This document shows, piece by piece, positions 33,359-41,969 of a DNA stretch of 64,000 nt. Below the pieces are notes generated by a model. The model was not told where the DNA came from and ran no database searches. It was given only the letters and a program-made list of their open reading frames with translations. This stretch comes from Pragia fontium DSM 5563 = ATCC 49100 (GTDB taxonomy: Bacteria > Pseudomonadota > Gammaproteobacteria > Enterobacterales > Enterobacteriaceae): the NCBI RefSeq assembly GCF_900112475.1, contig NZ_FOLW01000001.1, positions 124,001 to 188,000 of the forward strand, in the 5' to 3' direction. Both the position numbers and the translations under genes were made by a program. Numbering within the stretch: position 1 is the first letter of the stretch; each line of letters begins with the position of its first letter.

Positions 33359-34320
33359 TGGTTTGATTAAGGTATTTCTCCCTTACCGTCATCCCAATTC
33401 TCGTCATCCCAATTATCCCCGCGAAAGCGGGGATCTCATCTTTAAGCCAAACATTGTCATTAAGCTAAAACCTGGATGCTGGTTTTAGCTTAATGACGAA
33501 GGGTACTGAGTAGGTTATATCGGCAATATTAATGCCGTCATCCTCACGAAAGCGGGAACGCGTAGCCGCAGGCGAAGCTAACATTCACATAGTGAATGGC
33601 CCGAAGGGGGAGCGCAGCGAATCATCTCATCTTTAAGCCAAACGTTGTCATTAAGCTAAACCTGGATGCTGGTTATCACCAGCATGACGAAGGGTACTGA
33701 GTAGGCCATATTAATAATATTAATGCCGTCATCCTCGCGAAAGCGCTGAGGAATCCCCACAAATTTTTTCTTTGGGGATTCAAAGGATTAAAGTGGGTGT
33801 TTTGTGAGCGATTTGTTCCACTTATTAGTGACTCAGTCAGAATATGATCGCATTCCCCCCCTTCGTCATTCCGGTGAAAACCGGAACGCGTAGCCGCAGG
33901 CGTAGCAAACATTCGCATAGCGAATGGCCCGAAGGGGAGCGCAGCGAATCATCTAATGTTTTCGCTTAACGACAACGCTTGGCTTAAGAACGAGATCCCC
34001 GCTTTCGCGGGGATGACGGTATAAATGTGGGAATGACAATATAAATCATAGTTAAGAATTCATGTTTATTTTTCTGGGGATTCCTCAGCGCGAAAGTGGG
34101 AATGCGTAGCCATAGATTTTCACTGGAATGACGTAGGGGAGTCGCCAACGGCGACCTGGATTCGGGGCGAAGGCGTGGGAGTGCAGAGGGCGTTCGCCTA
34201 ACGCCCTCTTCTCGGCCACGTGCACCTACGTTGATTAATGCTCTGCACTGATAGTGGACGAAACTTTCGCTGTCATTAAGCTTAACTGACAAGCATTAGG
34301 ACTAAATGCCCCCATTAACA
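33359..34320. repeat. Repeat island of GCGAAAGC palindromic elements
   Basis: About 960 bases with no gene. At least three related units lie head to tail near 33388-33536, 33537-33727 and 33864-33960. They share a GTCATCC start, a GCGAAAGC-type palindrome, the stretch GGCCCGAAGGGGGAGCGCAG and, in the first two, a GGATGCTGG...CCAGCAT/TAATGAC hairpin and GGGTACTGAGTAGG end. An inverted palindrome copy lies at 33991-34018. Extra hairpins are GAATCCCCA/TGGGGATTC (33751-33781) and AGAGGGCGTT/AACGCCCTCT (34185-34209), the latter a possible lafU terminator. A further copy occurs at 50.7 kb. Short frames reading SPRKRGSR are produced by the repeat and are not genes. Confidence 0.8.
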
Positions 34321-35277
34321 TTAACCTGCGGCATTCTGCGTAAGTTTATCCGCCGCTGGCTTCACCACTTTCTCACCGTGATCGCCAAAGAACTGATACA
34401 GGGCATCCGCCGCACTTTTGGTCAGAACCATAATTTCAATTCTGCGGTTCTGTGCACCGTCAGGATCGTTTTTATCCAGCAGCATCTGAGAAGACATGGC
34501 ATTAACTTGCAGCACTTTGCTTTCGTCCAGACCACTTTTCTCTAACACTCTCCGTGCTTCCAGCGCCCGGTCACCGGACAGATTCCAGTTATTATAATTT
34601 TCTCGGCTCTTATAAGGCACCGCATCGGTATGGCCGGTGATAATCATTGGATTATCAATTTCATTAAACACCGGGCCAAGCTGCATCAGCAAGTCATTAA
34701 AAAAAGGTGATAAGTGCGCACTACCGCGCTGGAACATTTCCCGAGAATTATCATCCTGAATTAAAATACGTAACCCCTGCGGCACAATTTCAATATTCAG
34801 GTTAGAGCCAGCGTCCAACGCCTCGGTGATTTTTAAAATCACCCGAGCCAGTTCTTCCATTTCCATTTTGGAGTTATTTAAAGCTGCCGCCAAAGAAACC
34901 CGAGGATTAGGAATCTGTGGTAATGGTGGCTGAATCGAACGATGGGGAGCAATATTTGAGGTTTTCTCTAGCGGAATCGTTCCCGAACTCACCGGCGCTC
35001 TCACCGGCATCGGCTTCGCGGGTAAACCATCAAATGAACTAATCGGTGAAAAAGGATTACCGTCAAAAATGGAATGACGGTTAAGCATAGAAACAATTTC
35101 TTCACGCTCTTCCTGAGACACTGAGTTAACAATCCACAGCACCATAAACAGCGCCATCATTGCCAACGTAAAATCAGCAAAGGCCACTTTCCATGCGCCG
35201 GTATGCAGCGCATGATGCCCACGTTTAGACGAACGTTTAATTATCGTGGTATGACCCGACTTTCCAGCCCTCTTCAT
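34321..35277 (-). CDS. lafU: Lateral flagellar motor stator protein LafU (MotB-like)
   Basis: LafU is the peptidoglycan-anchored stator subunit that conducts ions with LafT. The 318-residue product has a basic cytoplasmic head, one membrane helix with the essential aspartate (Asp35 in FADFTLAMMALFMVLW), a Pro-rich linker (about 75-120), and an OmpA-type peptidoglycan-binding domain (about 160-280; ITGHTDAVPYK and NLSGDRALEARRVL). Its start overlaps the lafT stop by one base. In E. coli K-12 this gene survives only as a truncated remnant of the deleted Flag-2 locus; here it looks complete. It ends the cluster beside the repeat island. Confidence 0.93.
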   Translation of the reverse strand: MKRAGKSGHTTIIKRSSKRGHHALHTGAWKVAFADFTLAMMALFMVLWIVNSVSQEEREEIVSMLNRHSIFDGNPFSPISSFDGLPAKPMPVRAPVSSGTIPLEKTSNIAPHRSIQPPLPQIPNPRVSLAAALNNSKMEMEELARVILKITEALDAGSNLNIEIVPQGLRILIQDDNSREMFQRGSAHLSPFFNDLLMQLGPVFNEIDNPMIITGHTDAVPYKSRENYNNWNLSGDRALEARRVLEKSGLDESKVLQVNAMSSQMLLDKNDPDGAQNRRIEIMVLTKSAADALYQFFGDHGEKVVKPAADKLTQNAAG

Positions 35278-36140
35278 TATGCCGCTTCCATCATCTCATT
35301 AACCCAGGCATCCAGCTTGGCAAAGGTCGGTTTAGTATCTAACGGCAGCATTTTGCGTCCGGCATCCACCGCCAACAACGTTGGCTTACCGGCAACGTGA
35401 TTGACTAATACGGTACGAACACATTCCAACAGTGAAAGCTGAATACGTGAGCGCTGCTCCATTGCATTAGATAATGGATCTAACAGACAATAACTAAAAA
35501 ATACGCCGAGGAAAGTTCCCACCAGTGCAGCAGCAACTTTTAAACCGATAACCGCAATGGAACCATCGATAGACTGCATGGTAATAATAATACCCAAAAC
35601 CGCAGCACAGATACCAAATCCAGGCATCGCTTCAGCAATACGCTGCATTGAACGGGAAGGAATTAAAATTTCATCTTCAACCGCTTCAATTTCCTGCTCA
35701 AGGATCCCTTCAAGCTCATGCTCATTAATTTTGCCCATCGCCATCAGTCGGAAGTTATCTGATACGAAGGTCATCAATTTTTTATCTTTAAGCAGTAAAG
35801 GGTAACGCTGAAATAAAGTACTCTCTTCCGGTACTTCAATATGTTGATCCAGTACTTTTAAGCCGCCATCCTGTACCATTTCCAGCAGCTCATACAGCAT
35901 CATTAGTAACTGACGTTGAAATTCTGCGGTATATTCGCTTTTCTTAAATGAGGCTTTACTCTGAGCAAAAATCTCTTTTAGCACATGCTTCGGGTTAGCA
36001 ATCACCAAAGCACCAAATCCAGCGCCCAAAATAATAATAATTTCAGCAGGCTGCCATATCGAAACAATTTTACCACCGGCGGCAACATATCCACCAAAAA
36101 CGCAACCAAATACAATTAGCATGCCTAATAATTTCTGCAT
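35277..36140 (-). CDS. lafT: Lateral flagellar motor stator protein LafT (MotA-like)
   Basis: LafT is the four-helix stator subunit pairing with LafU. The 287-residue product starts MQKLLGMLIVFGCVFGGYVAAGG. Hydrophobic segments lie near 1-22, 28-47, 170-192 and 200-222, with a large cytoplasmic loop between the second and third. The loop has the RSMQRIAEAMPGFGICAAVLG stretch typical of the proton-type MotA family. It lies 12 bases after lafS. Confidence 0.94.
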   Translation of the reverse strand: MQKLLGMLIVFGCVFGGYVAAGGKIVSIWQPAEIIIILGAGFGALVIANPKHVLKEIFAQSKASFKKSEYTAEFQRQLLMMLYELLEMVQDGGLKVLDQHIEVPEESTLFQRYPLLLKDKKLMTFVSDNFRLMAMGKINEHELEGILEQEIEAVEDEILIPSRSMQRIAEAMPGFGICAAVLGIIITMQSIDGSIAVIGLKVAAALVGTFLGVFFSYCLLDPLSNAMEQRSRIQLSLLECVRTVLVNHVAGKPTLLAVDAGRKMLPLDTKPTFAKLDAWVNEMMEAA

Positions 36141-36152
36141 AACTTCCTCAAA

Positions 36153-36872
36153 CTAGAAAAAACACTTAATTTTTTCAGAAATTTTCTTGTTCATCTGACA
36201 GATACGCGCTTCAGTCAGGTCCATAACCAATGCAATTTCTTTTAAACTCATCTCTTCCTGATAGTAGAGACTCAAAATCACTTTCTCACGCTCATCCAGC
36301 GACTTAATCGCCGTGGCTAACATTCTCCGGGCGATCTCTTCATCTTCAATAGAACGGCTTTGCAATACGTCCGTCTGAGATTCTGGCATCAACAATTCAT
36401 CCAGACTCTCCATTGCTCTGGCACTATCCAGCAGCAAATATTCTTGATATTCCTCAGCGGAAATGCCCAGTGCCTGAGAAATTTCGTCAAAATTGGGTTC
36501 TTTACCCAGCTTTTTAGTCAGTTCACGAATCGCATCATTTAACTTATGCGTTTTCTGACGTAAACGCCGTGGCCGCCAGTCAAGCTGACGCAGTTCATCC
36601 AATATTGCCCCTCTGACCCGATGAATCGCATAAGCGGCAAACTGCTCATCTGGCGGACCGTAACGTCTTAAACAGTCCAATAATCCCATTAGCGCAATTT
36701 GTTCCATATCCTGACGATCCATAACGCTACTGGCCTGAAATGCCAGCTGGTTCACCGTGCGCTTGACCAGAGGTAGGTAGCTTTTCAGATGTGCCTCCTC
36801 TTCCTGCGCACTCATCAGAGCGACATCTTGAAACTCCGCTATCCCATGCGTTGTAGTATGCATTTCGCTCAT
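36153..36872 (-). CDS. lafS: Lateral flagellar sigma factor LafS (sigma28, FliA-like)
   Basis: LafS directs RNA polymerase to late lateral flagellar genes such as the flagellins. The 239-residue protein has sigma70-family regions 2 (YGPPDEQFAAYAIHRVRGAILDELRQLDW), 3 and 4 (SLKEIALVMDLTEARICQMNKKI). LfgM, encoded at 62277-62555, is the matching anti-sigma factor. Two sites with sigma28-type spacing precede the flagellin genes. The gene sits in the lafB-to-lafU operon, so it would be made at the middle stage. Confidence 0.95.
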   Translation of the reverse strand: MSEMHTTTHGIAEFQDVALMSAQEEEAHLKSYLPLVKRTVNQLAFQASSVMDRQDMEQIALMGLLDCLRRYGPPDEQFAAYAIHRVRGAILDELRQLDWRPRRLRQKTHKLNDAIRELTKKLGKEPNFDEISQALGISAEEYQEYLLLDSARAMESLDELLMPESQTDVLQSRSIEDEEIARRMLATAIKSLDEREKVILSLYYQEEMSLKEIALVMDLTEARICQMNKKISEKIKCFF

Positions 36873-36893
36873 TACTCCGTATCCAGTTCCCCG

Positions 36894-37385
36894 CTATTGG
36901 AAAACCATTTTGCTGATCAATACGTCATTGAATGTGACTGTCATATTCAGGCCCTTATAGGCCTTCTGATACTCAGCCAACAACTTTTTTCTTAAGTCCG
37001 ATACGTTGGTGTTACGAATATCGGAGTACTTCATATTGGTCAGCAGGTTCACCGTTGAGCTCTGTATTAAAGGTATAGCACTTTCAATTTTTTTCACACT
37101 GTCGGTATCTTTGGCCGTCAACGCTAAATCCAGTAACAAATAGTGTTCATATCCGCTGGCGTTATTACCGGATAAATCAGAATTCAAAGTGATAACAATA
37201 TTTTTAATGGTGACGAAGTGAACCTCAGTTTCCTTTTCTTTGGAGGAAAACAGGCTGCTAATACCGGATCCTTCCTTATCTTGTTCTTTTGTCGCCATAC
37301 CATTACCGGCAAAGAACATGACGCATCCCGTTAAAGAGGCGCTAAAAATCGCTACAATTAAGGCCAGTACTATATTTTTTTTCAT
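36894..37385 (-). CDS. lafF: Lateral flagellar basal-body-associated protein LafF (FliL-like)
   Basis: FliL-family proteins surround the stator at the basal body and aid motor torque. The 163-residue product has one N-terminal membrane segment (about 5-28), a Ser/Lys/Glu-rich linker and a FliL periplasmic domain ending in LNMTVTFNDVLISKMVFQ. Similarity to FliL is in layout and the C-terminus, and position between lafE and lafS fits Flag-2 order. Confidence 0.85.
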   Translation of the reverse strand: MKKNIVLALIVAIFSASLTGCVMFFAGNGMATKEQDKEGSGISSLFSSKEKETEVHFVTIKNIVITLNSDLSGNNASGYEHYLLLDLALTAKDTDSVKKIESAIPLIQSSTVNLLTNMKYSDIRNTNVSDLRKKLLAEYQKAYKGLNMTVTFNDVLISKMVFQ

Positions 37386-37399
37386 CCGCTCAAAATCCC

Positions 37400-38545
37400 T
37401 TAAGCTGTCGTTAAGATGGTGTCATCTTTCGGTTTTGCTGACTCTTCAGCCTCGGACTGTTTGGCAATTTCAGGTTCCTGAGGCTGCCCATTCGCTTGGC
37501 GATGCTGCCCCTGCTGTTGCTGCTGTCCATTTGAGGTAATTTGTACGCTAACCTGAGTAAAATTTTGTTCAACCAGAGTCTGTCTCAACTCATGGCTAAT
37601 TTGTTGCAGCGCCTTATAGATATCATTCTGATTGGCATTGATCTGCACTTGCAGCTTGCCGCCGTCCATATGAAGCGAAATATCAATCTTGCCCATATCC
37701 GGTGGATCAAGGCGAATAGTGGCGTGCTGAATTCGATTATCGCTCTGGATTTGTAACCTATCGCTTAATACTGAATGCAGCTGCTGCGACCAATTTTCCT
37801 GTCTTGGCTGCATCTTTACCGTAGACCAGTTAGCAGTACGCTCAACCGTCTGGTCTTCCGTTGATAAACTATTTGGCAACCCCGTCATTATTGACGCCAG
37901 AGATGTCGATGACGATGCTGATGACACCGTCGATGAACCTTCGGTCTTGTCCAGCAGCGATCTCACCATCGTCAATGGTGTCGTTGTTGCCGCAACTTCA
38001 GGTTGAGTGTTCTCAGTGCGTAACATCGGCGTCGGATTCAGTAACTCGGTCAAATTGACGTTTGCCGCAGGCATCGCCGGACCTTGAGCCACCAGTCCAT
38101 TATTTAACAATAAACTTTGTCTCATCTCCGGTGTTATCACCGGCGTCGCCCCGTTCATTGGCGTAGTTTGCTTTACCGATGCGTCTTGCGGCTGAGCATT
38201 GACATCCCCCGTCTTCGGCTTGGGAACTTCACCATTCACCAGATAGGCCAACAATGCCGCAATACCTTCCTGAGGATTACCTGCAGACAGATTCTCCAAC
38301 AGCAACGCAGGATCGATTTGCACTTCACTACCAGACTCCGGTAGCGTTAAATCCGAGTTTTTATCGGCCATTTCATTGACGTGCGCGGTTAATGCCGGCA
38401 ATAAATCCGTCAGTGAGAATGTCGCTCCATCCTGCCCTTGACTAGCGCTGGATAATAAGCCCATCAGATTCTCCAGTGGACTTGCCTGTGCCGAGGATTG
38501 TCCTGACGCAGGAGAAGAAAACTGGGCAAAAGAGTTAATATTCAT
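37400..38545 (-). CDS. lafE: Lateral flagellar hook-length control protein LafE (FliK-like)
   Basis: FliK-type rulers set hook length and switch export to filament substrates. The 381-residue protein has a long low-complexity Ser/Gln/Thr/Pro-rich N-terminal part. A C-terminal FliK domain follows (about 255-345; IQHATIRLDPPDMGKIDISLHMDGG and QISHELRQTLVEQNF) and a Gln-rich tail. It lies five bases below lafD and 14 above lafF. Confidence 0.9.
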   Translation of the reverse strand: MNINSFAQFSSPASGQSSAQASPLENLMGLLSSASQGQDGATFSLTDLLPALTAHVNEMADKNSDLTLPESGSEVQIDPALLLENLSAGNPQEGIAALLAYLVNGEVPKPKTGDVNAQPQDASVKQTTPMNGATPVITPEMRQSLLLNNGLVAQGPAMPAANVNLTELLNPTPMLRTENTQPEVAATTTPLTMVRSLLDKTEGSSTVSSASSSTSLASIMTGLPNSLSTEDQTVERTANWSTVKMQPRQENWSQQLHSVLSDRLQIQSDNRIQHATIRLDPPDMGKIDISLHMDGGKLQVQINANQNDIYKALQQISHELRQTLVEQNFTQVSVQITSNGQQQQQGQHRQANGQPQEPEIAKQSEAEESAKPKDDTILTTA

Positions 38546-38549
38546 TTAG

Positions 38550-38891
38550 CTACTCTTCCTCATGAAATCCAACCGAGGCGTAGGCTGCCATGCCCTCGCG
38601 ATTACTCCGATGATGCCGCATTTTGCTTTCGAGTATGACTTGTTCACGACGACAATATTCGATAGTTTTCAAATGCAACTGCTGGAGGCGCTTAAGCGCT
38701 TCCAGCGTTTCAGGTGAGAGATCATCCCGCTGACGAAATGTCAGTAATAACTGAGCCACTTTCTGATCAACTTCAAGCAATCGAACCCATTGATGCAGCG
38801 AAGCTACGCGCTTTAATTCAATACCTAACTCGCGAATGGCGTTAACCTCATTAACCTCATTCACTTTTGGTACCCAGATTCTTCCAGCCAT
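38550..38891 (-). CDS. lafD: Lateral flagellar chaperone LafD (FliT-like)
   Basis: A small helical protein, about 113 residues from the ATG at 38891, in the position of FliT, the export chaperone for the filament cap. It is rich in Leu, Gln, Arg and Lys with no membrane segment; sequence similarity to FliT is weak. The start is uncertain: a GTG at 38864 within the lafC stop region would give 104 residues and tighter coupling, and an ATG at 38957 would give 135. None has a good ribosome binding site. Confidence 0.65.
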   Translation of the reverse strand: MAGRIWVPKVNEVNEVNAIRELGIELKRVASLHQWVRLLEVDQKVAQLLLTFRQRDDLSPETLEALKRLQQLHLKTIEYCRREQVILESKMRHHRSNREGMAAYASVGFHEEE

Positions 38892-39252
38892 CGTGGATAT
38901 TGGCCAAAATAGCTTCAACTTCTTCAATTTGAGTAATTGACAGCTTATCGCTGGCATCGTACAGACGATAAACGCTGTAATCGTACAAGCGGGCTAAATT
39001 AATAGACAGCTCGCCGCCTTTTTCAAAATCCAACGCACTGGTTAAGGCGTTCAGAATATCAATACATTTATTGATACTGTGAGCCTTACGCTCATAGCGC
39101 TTAGCTTCAATATGGCTTTTTGCCCGCACTAATTCATCCATTAGGCCGTCAAAAAGCATAATCACTAATTGATAAGGCGTTGCCGCTGCCGCTTGCATTG
39201 CCAAATCGGATTCCTGATACAGCGAGTATCCATCTGTTTGATTGCTATACAT
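38857..39252 (-). CDS. lafC: Lateral flagellar chaperone LafC (FliS-like)
   Basis: FliS-type proteins keep flagellin unfolded before export. The 131-residue product has the family start SLYQESDLAMQAAAATPYQLVIMLFDG, followed by four predicted helices (KSHIEAKRYERKAHSINKC...). Family length is normal. It lies 29 bases after lafB and overlaps the beginning of lafD. Confidence 0.93.
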   Translation of the reverse strand: MYSNQTDGYSLYQESDLAMQAAAATPYQLVIMLFDGLMDELVRAKSHIEAKRYERKAHSINKCIDILNALTSALDFEKGGELSINLARLYDYSVYRLYDASDKLSITQIEEVEAILANIHDGWKNLGTKSE

Positions 39253-39281
39253 AATTGTCCTTATTTAACTCACCAGCCGGT

Positions 39282-40592
39282 CTATTTTGTTGTGGTAAAC
39301 ATACTCAACGTTGAGTTCATTTGTGCCATAACTTTCTGTAACTGACTGAATTGCTTAAGATAGCGGCTATATGATGTGTTATAGCGCGTTTCAATCAAGG
39401 CTTCGCGATCGGTCAACTGGCTCTCTTTACGATCCAGCGTTTCCTGACGCATTTTCAGTTCGCCTTTAGAAGAACTGAGGTAGCCATCCATTAATTTATC
39501 AACACCTTTAATCAGCCCATCGTTGCCGTTAAAGAAATTGGTCAATGCGGCAGGCTCTGACTTAAGGAGTTTGCTGAATTTATCGCTATCCAGTTTCAAC
39601 TTACCTTCACGATCGGCGGTAATACCAAACTCAGTTAACTGATGACCGCCAAAGTCAGCGCGGATAATGCTGTTCAACTGGCGTTCCAGCGCCATAATGC
39701 CCGAGTCACCGGCAAAAGGACCGCGATCTGAACGGTTGCCACCACTCTTAGTCAGCGTACCTAAATCCGTCGCCAGCTTGTTATAGGCGTCGATAAAAGA
39801 CTGCATCTTCTCTTTGGTCACCGTATCATCGGTGCCAACATTGATTCTTAGTGCAGCATCACCAGGCTTACTCGCCTGATTAAACTCAAGCGTTACACCT
39901 TGGATCAGGTTGGTGAAGGTATTGGAGTCATTGGTAACTTTAATACCTTTACCCTCTTCACCAATCCACACCTCGGCATCTTGAGCCTTAGTAATTTCAG
40001 TTTCTTGAGCGTTAACAAATGCACTACCGCTCATCGTTACATCAATTTGGTTTTTCGCTCCGGTTTCATCGCTGCTTAACATCAGCGAAATCTCACCATT
40101 AGAGCGGATAACGGAAGCGGTCATTCCTGGATTATCATCATTACCGTTAATGGCTACAGCTAGCTCTTCAATACTGTTGATATCGGTCATATCAATATCA
40201 AGCTGCTTACCATTCATCGACAGAGAAAGCGTTCCGCTACCGTTGGCAATATCATCATCGGTGATGTTAGTCAGCGCCGACTGATGTGCACTTGCCAGTT
40301 GTGAAACAAAAAAGGAGTAGTTGCCTTTAGCCGCGTTTGAATTGGTGGTGATATTCGCCATCCCTTCAACACTGGCCTTTGCCGAAGTCTGCAACATACC
40401 GTTATTAGTTTTATTTAGATCGTTCATTGCGGTACGGAAATCACTTAACGATGTTCTTAGTGATTTCAAAGCAGCCTGTTGAGAAGCCAGCTGTTTTTGT
40501 TGTGATACAAGTTGCGTCTTCATCGTCAAGATGTCGTAATACGCAAGTTTCTCAGCGGTACCCTGTGGATCTAAATTTAAAAAATCTGACAT
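39282..40592 (-). CDS. lafB: Lateral flagellar filament cap protein LafB (FliD-like, HAP2)
   Basis: FliD-type proteins form the pentameric cap that folds flagellin at the filament tip. The 436-residue protein has an N-terminal helical D0 region (QLVSQQKQLASQQAALKSLRTSLSDF is the coiled part), beta-rich middle domains, and a C-terminal helix from about 370 (LKMRQETLDRKESQLTDREALIETRY). It is preceded by GAGGAG and by a -24/-12 promoter at 40618-40632. Confidence 0.93.
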   Translation of the reverse strand: MSDFLNLDPQGTAEKLAYYDILTMKTQLVSQQKQLASQQAALKSLRTSLSDFRTAMNDLNKTNNGMLQTSAKASVEGMANITTNSNAAKGNYSFFVSQLASAHQSALTNITDDDIANGSGTLSLSMNGKQLDIDMTDINSIEELAVAINGNDDNPGMTASVIRSNGEISLMLSSDETGAKNQIDVTMSGSAFVNAQETEITKAQDAEVWIGEEGKGIKVTNDSNTFTNLIQGVTLEFNQASKPGDAALRINVGTDDTVTKEKMQSFIDAYNKLATDLGTLTKSGGNRSDRGPFAGDSGIMALERQLNSIIRADFGGHQLTEFGITADREGKLKLDSDKFSKLLKSEPAALTNFFNGNDGLIKGVDKLMDGYLSSSKGELKMRQETLDRKESQLTDREALIETRYNTSYSRYLKQFSQLQKVMAQMNSTLSMFTTTK

Positions 40593-40617
40593 ACACCTTC
40601 TCCTCTCTTCTTATCTA

Positions 40618-40632
40618 GCAAGTTCCATGCCA
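40618..40632 (-). promoter_or_regulatory. Sigma54-type (-24/-12) promoter of lafB
   Basis: Minus-strand TGGCATG, four bases, TTGC, followed by T. This matches the RpoN consensus TGGCACG-N4-TTGC at all but one -24 position. It ends about 25 bases before the lafB start codon. A LafK-type activator would be needed; that gene is outside the window. Confidence 0.65.
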
Positions 40633-40889
40633 AAAAATAATTCGTTATAAAACAAATCAATAAACAAGATGCGGAAGGAAACCTTCCTTTTCGACCATTG
40701 GGAAATAGACCGTATTCTTCCGCTATTTCCCCATGCCTAACGGATTAAGACCATTAGCACCTTGGTTATGGCGTAATCCCACTAATCTAGAGCGGTACAA
40801 AACAGTGAAAACTTAATAACAAATAGAAAATATGTAGGATGAAATAATTTAGATGGGAAAAGTGTCAGATTAAGGCGGAATTGAGAGGT

Positions 40890-40920
40890 AAAAAAAACAC
40901 CGCCATAAAGGCAGTGTTTT
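40890..40920 (-). terminator. Rho-independent terminator of lafA1
   Basis: Minus-strand stem AAAACACTGCC, five-base loop, GGCGGTGTTTT (one G-T mismatch pair) followed by a run of T. It starts 23 bases after the lafA1 stop codon. Confidence 0.85.
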
Positions 40921-40943
40921 TATCTATACATTCTGTGGGAAAA

Positions 40944-41783
40944 TTATCCCAGCAGTGACATAACCATACCAGACATGCTGTTAGACTGCTTCAGCATTGA
41001 CATGCTGGTTTGTGCTAACATTTGGTTACGGCTCATGTTAGAAGCTTCAGAAGCGAAGTCTGCATCCATGATGTTACCGATAGCTACGTTAGTGTTGTCT
41101 TTCATGTTAGACAGGTTGTTCGCTGTGTGGCCCAGACGGTTAATGTTGGCACCCAGAGTAGAACGAACACCACTCACGTTATCTAATGCAGTATTGATGG
41201 TATCAATCATGCCGTTTGCTTTGTCTGCAACACTGATATCAGCTGCACCAACGGTGGTTTTTAGCTCAGTATCCAGCGCTGTTAATTTAGTGCTTAAGTC
41301 TAATGTCATAGTTTCGGTAGAGCTTGCACCGATTTGGAACTTAACTTCAGCGCCTAACTTTTTGTCACCAAACAGCTTGTCGCCGCTGTAGCTGGTGTTT
41401 TCCATGATGTTACCCAGTTCTTTACCTAACTCGGCGAATTCAGACTGCATAGAAGTTAAGTCTTTTGCGGTGTTAGTGCCGTTTGCTGCCTGGGTAGACA
41501 GATCTTTCATACGGTGCAGGATGTTAGTCACTTCATCGAACGCACCTTCAGCTGTTTGCAGCATTGCTGTTGCATCAGAAATGTTACGTTGAGCAACGCC
41601 CATACCGTTTGACTGTGCTTGAAGACGAGTCGCAATTTGCAGACCAGCAGCATCATCAGCGGCTGAGTTAATACGTTTACCGGTACCTAAACGTTCCATA
41701 GCGGTGCTCAGTGCGCCGTTAGATTTGTTCAGAGAGTTGGTAGAAGCCATTGCAGAAGCGTTAGTGAAAATTGATAGTGCCAT
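40944..41783 (-). CDS. lafA: Lateral flagellin LafA, copy 1
   Basis: A short flagellin of 279 residues, the filament subunit of lateral flagella. The conserved N-terminal D0/D1 helices (MALSIFTNASAMASTNSLN... to about 140) and C-terminal D1/D0 helices (about 200-279, ending MSGMVMSLLG) flank a small variable centre of some 55 residues. No outer D2/D3 domains are present, as is usual for lateral flagellins. AGGAG precedes the start, and a sigma28-type promoter lies at 41841-41867. It is a close paralogue of the next gene; 140 bases of the 3' part are identical. Confidence 0.95.
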   Translation of the reverse strand: MALSIFTNASAMASTNSLNKSNGALSTAMERLGTGKRINSAADDAAGLQIATRLQAQSNGMGVAQRNISDATAMLQTAEGAFDEVTNILHRMKDLSTQAANGTNTAKDLTSMQSEFAELGKELGNIMENTSYSGDKLFGDKKLGAEVKFQIGASSTETMTLDLSTKLTALDTELKTTVGAADISVADKANGMIDTINTALDNVSGVRSTLGANINRLGHTANNLSNMKDNTNVAIGNIMDADFASEASNMSRNQMLAQTSMSMLKQSNSMSGMVMSLLG

Positions 41784-41840
41784 TATATTATCTCCTAAAT
41801 ATAAACCTGTTTTTCTATCCGTTGTGGTTAGTACTTAATA

Positions 41841-41867
41841 TAAACGACACAATCAATCGTAATATTA
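41841..41867 (-). promoter_or_regulatory. Sigma28-type promoter of lafA copy 1
   Basis: Minus-strand TAAT, 15 bases, GTCGTTTA; the flagellar sigma28 consensus is TAAA-N15-GCCGATAA. Spacing is exact and the same motif precedes the second flagellin, which supports the call. Confidence 0.6.
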
Positions 41868-41932
41868 AGTCCTCCAGTCACTTTTTTTATTCTTTTTTGC
41901 TAAATAATTTTATTAGCAATGAAATATCAGAG

Positions 41933-41956
41933 ATAACGCCCATATCCGGGCGTTAT
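41933..41956 (-). terminator. Probable terminator of lafA copy 2
   Basis: Minus-strand stem ATAACGCCC, six-base loop, GGGCGTTAT beginning about 14 bases after the stop codon at 41970. The following tract is only moderately T-rich. Confidence 0.6.
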
Positions 41957-41969
41957 TTCAACGATAAAA

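Larger units (their letters stand above)
40593..40943. other. Intergenic region between lafA1 and lafB with promoter and hairpins
   Basis: About 350 bases without a gene. It holds the lafA1 terminator, a sigma54-type promoter for lafB, a palindrome AAGGAA-N3-TTCCTT at 40675-40689 and a hairpin GGGAAATAG/CTATTTCCC with a 14-base loop at 40700-40731. The palindrome is repeated ahead of lfgM. What binds it is unknown. Confidence 0.6.

Noticed and set aside
33676-34292. Two minus-strand open frames (80 and 102 codons), one ending in SPRKRGSRS
   Set aside because: They are made of the GCGAAAGC repeat read in frame; no ribosome binding site and no domain. This is a common false gene call.
33359-34320. 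CRISPR array or insertion sequence
   Set aside because: The repeats are not regularly spaced with unique spacers, there are no cas genes, and no transposase frame or target-site duplication is seen.
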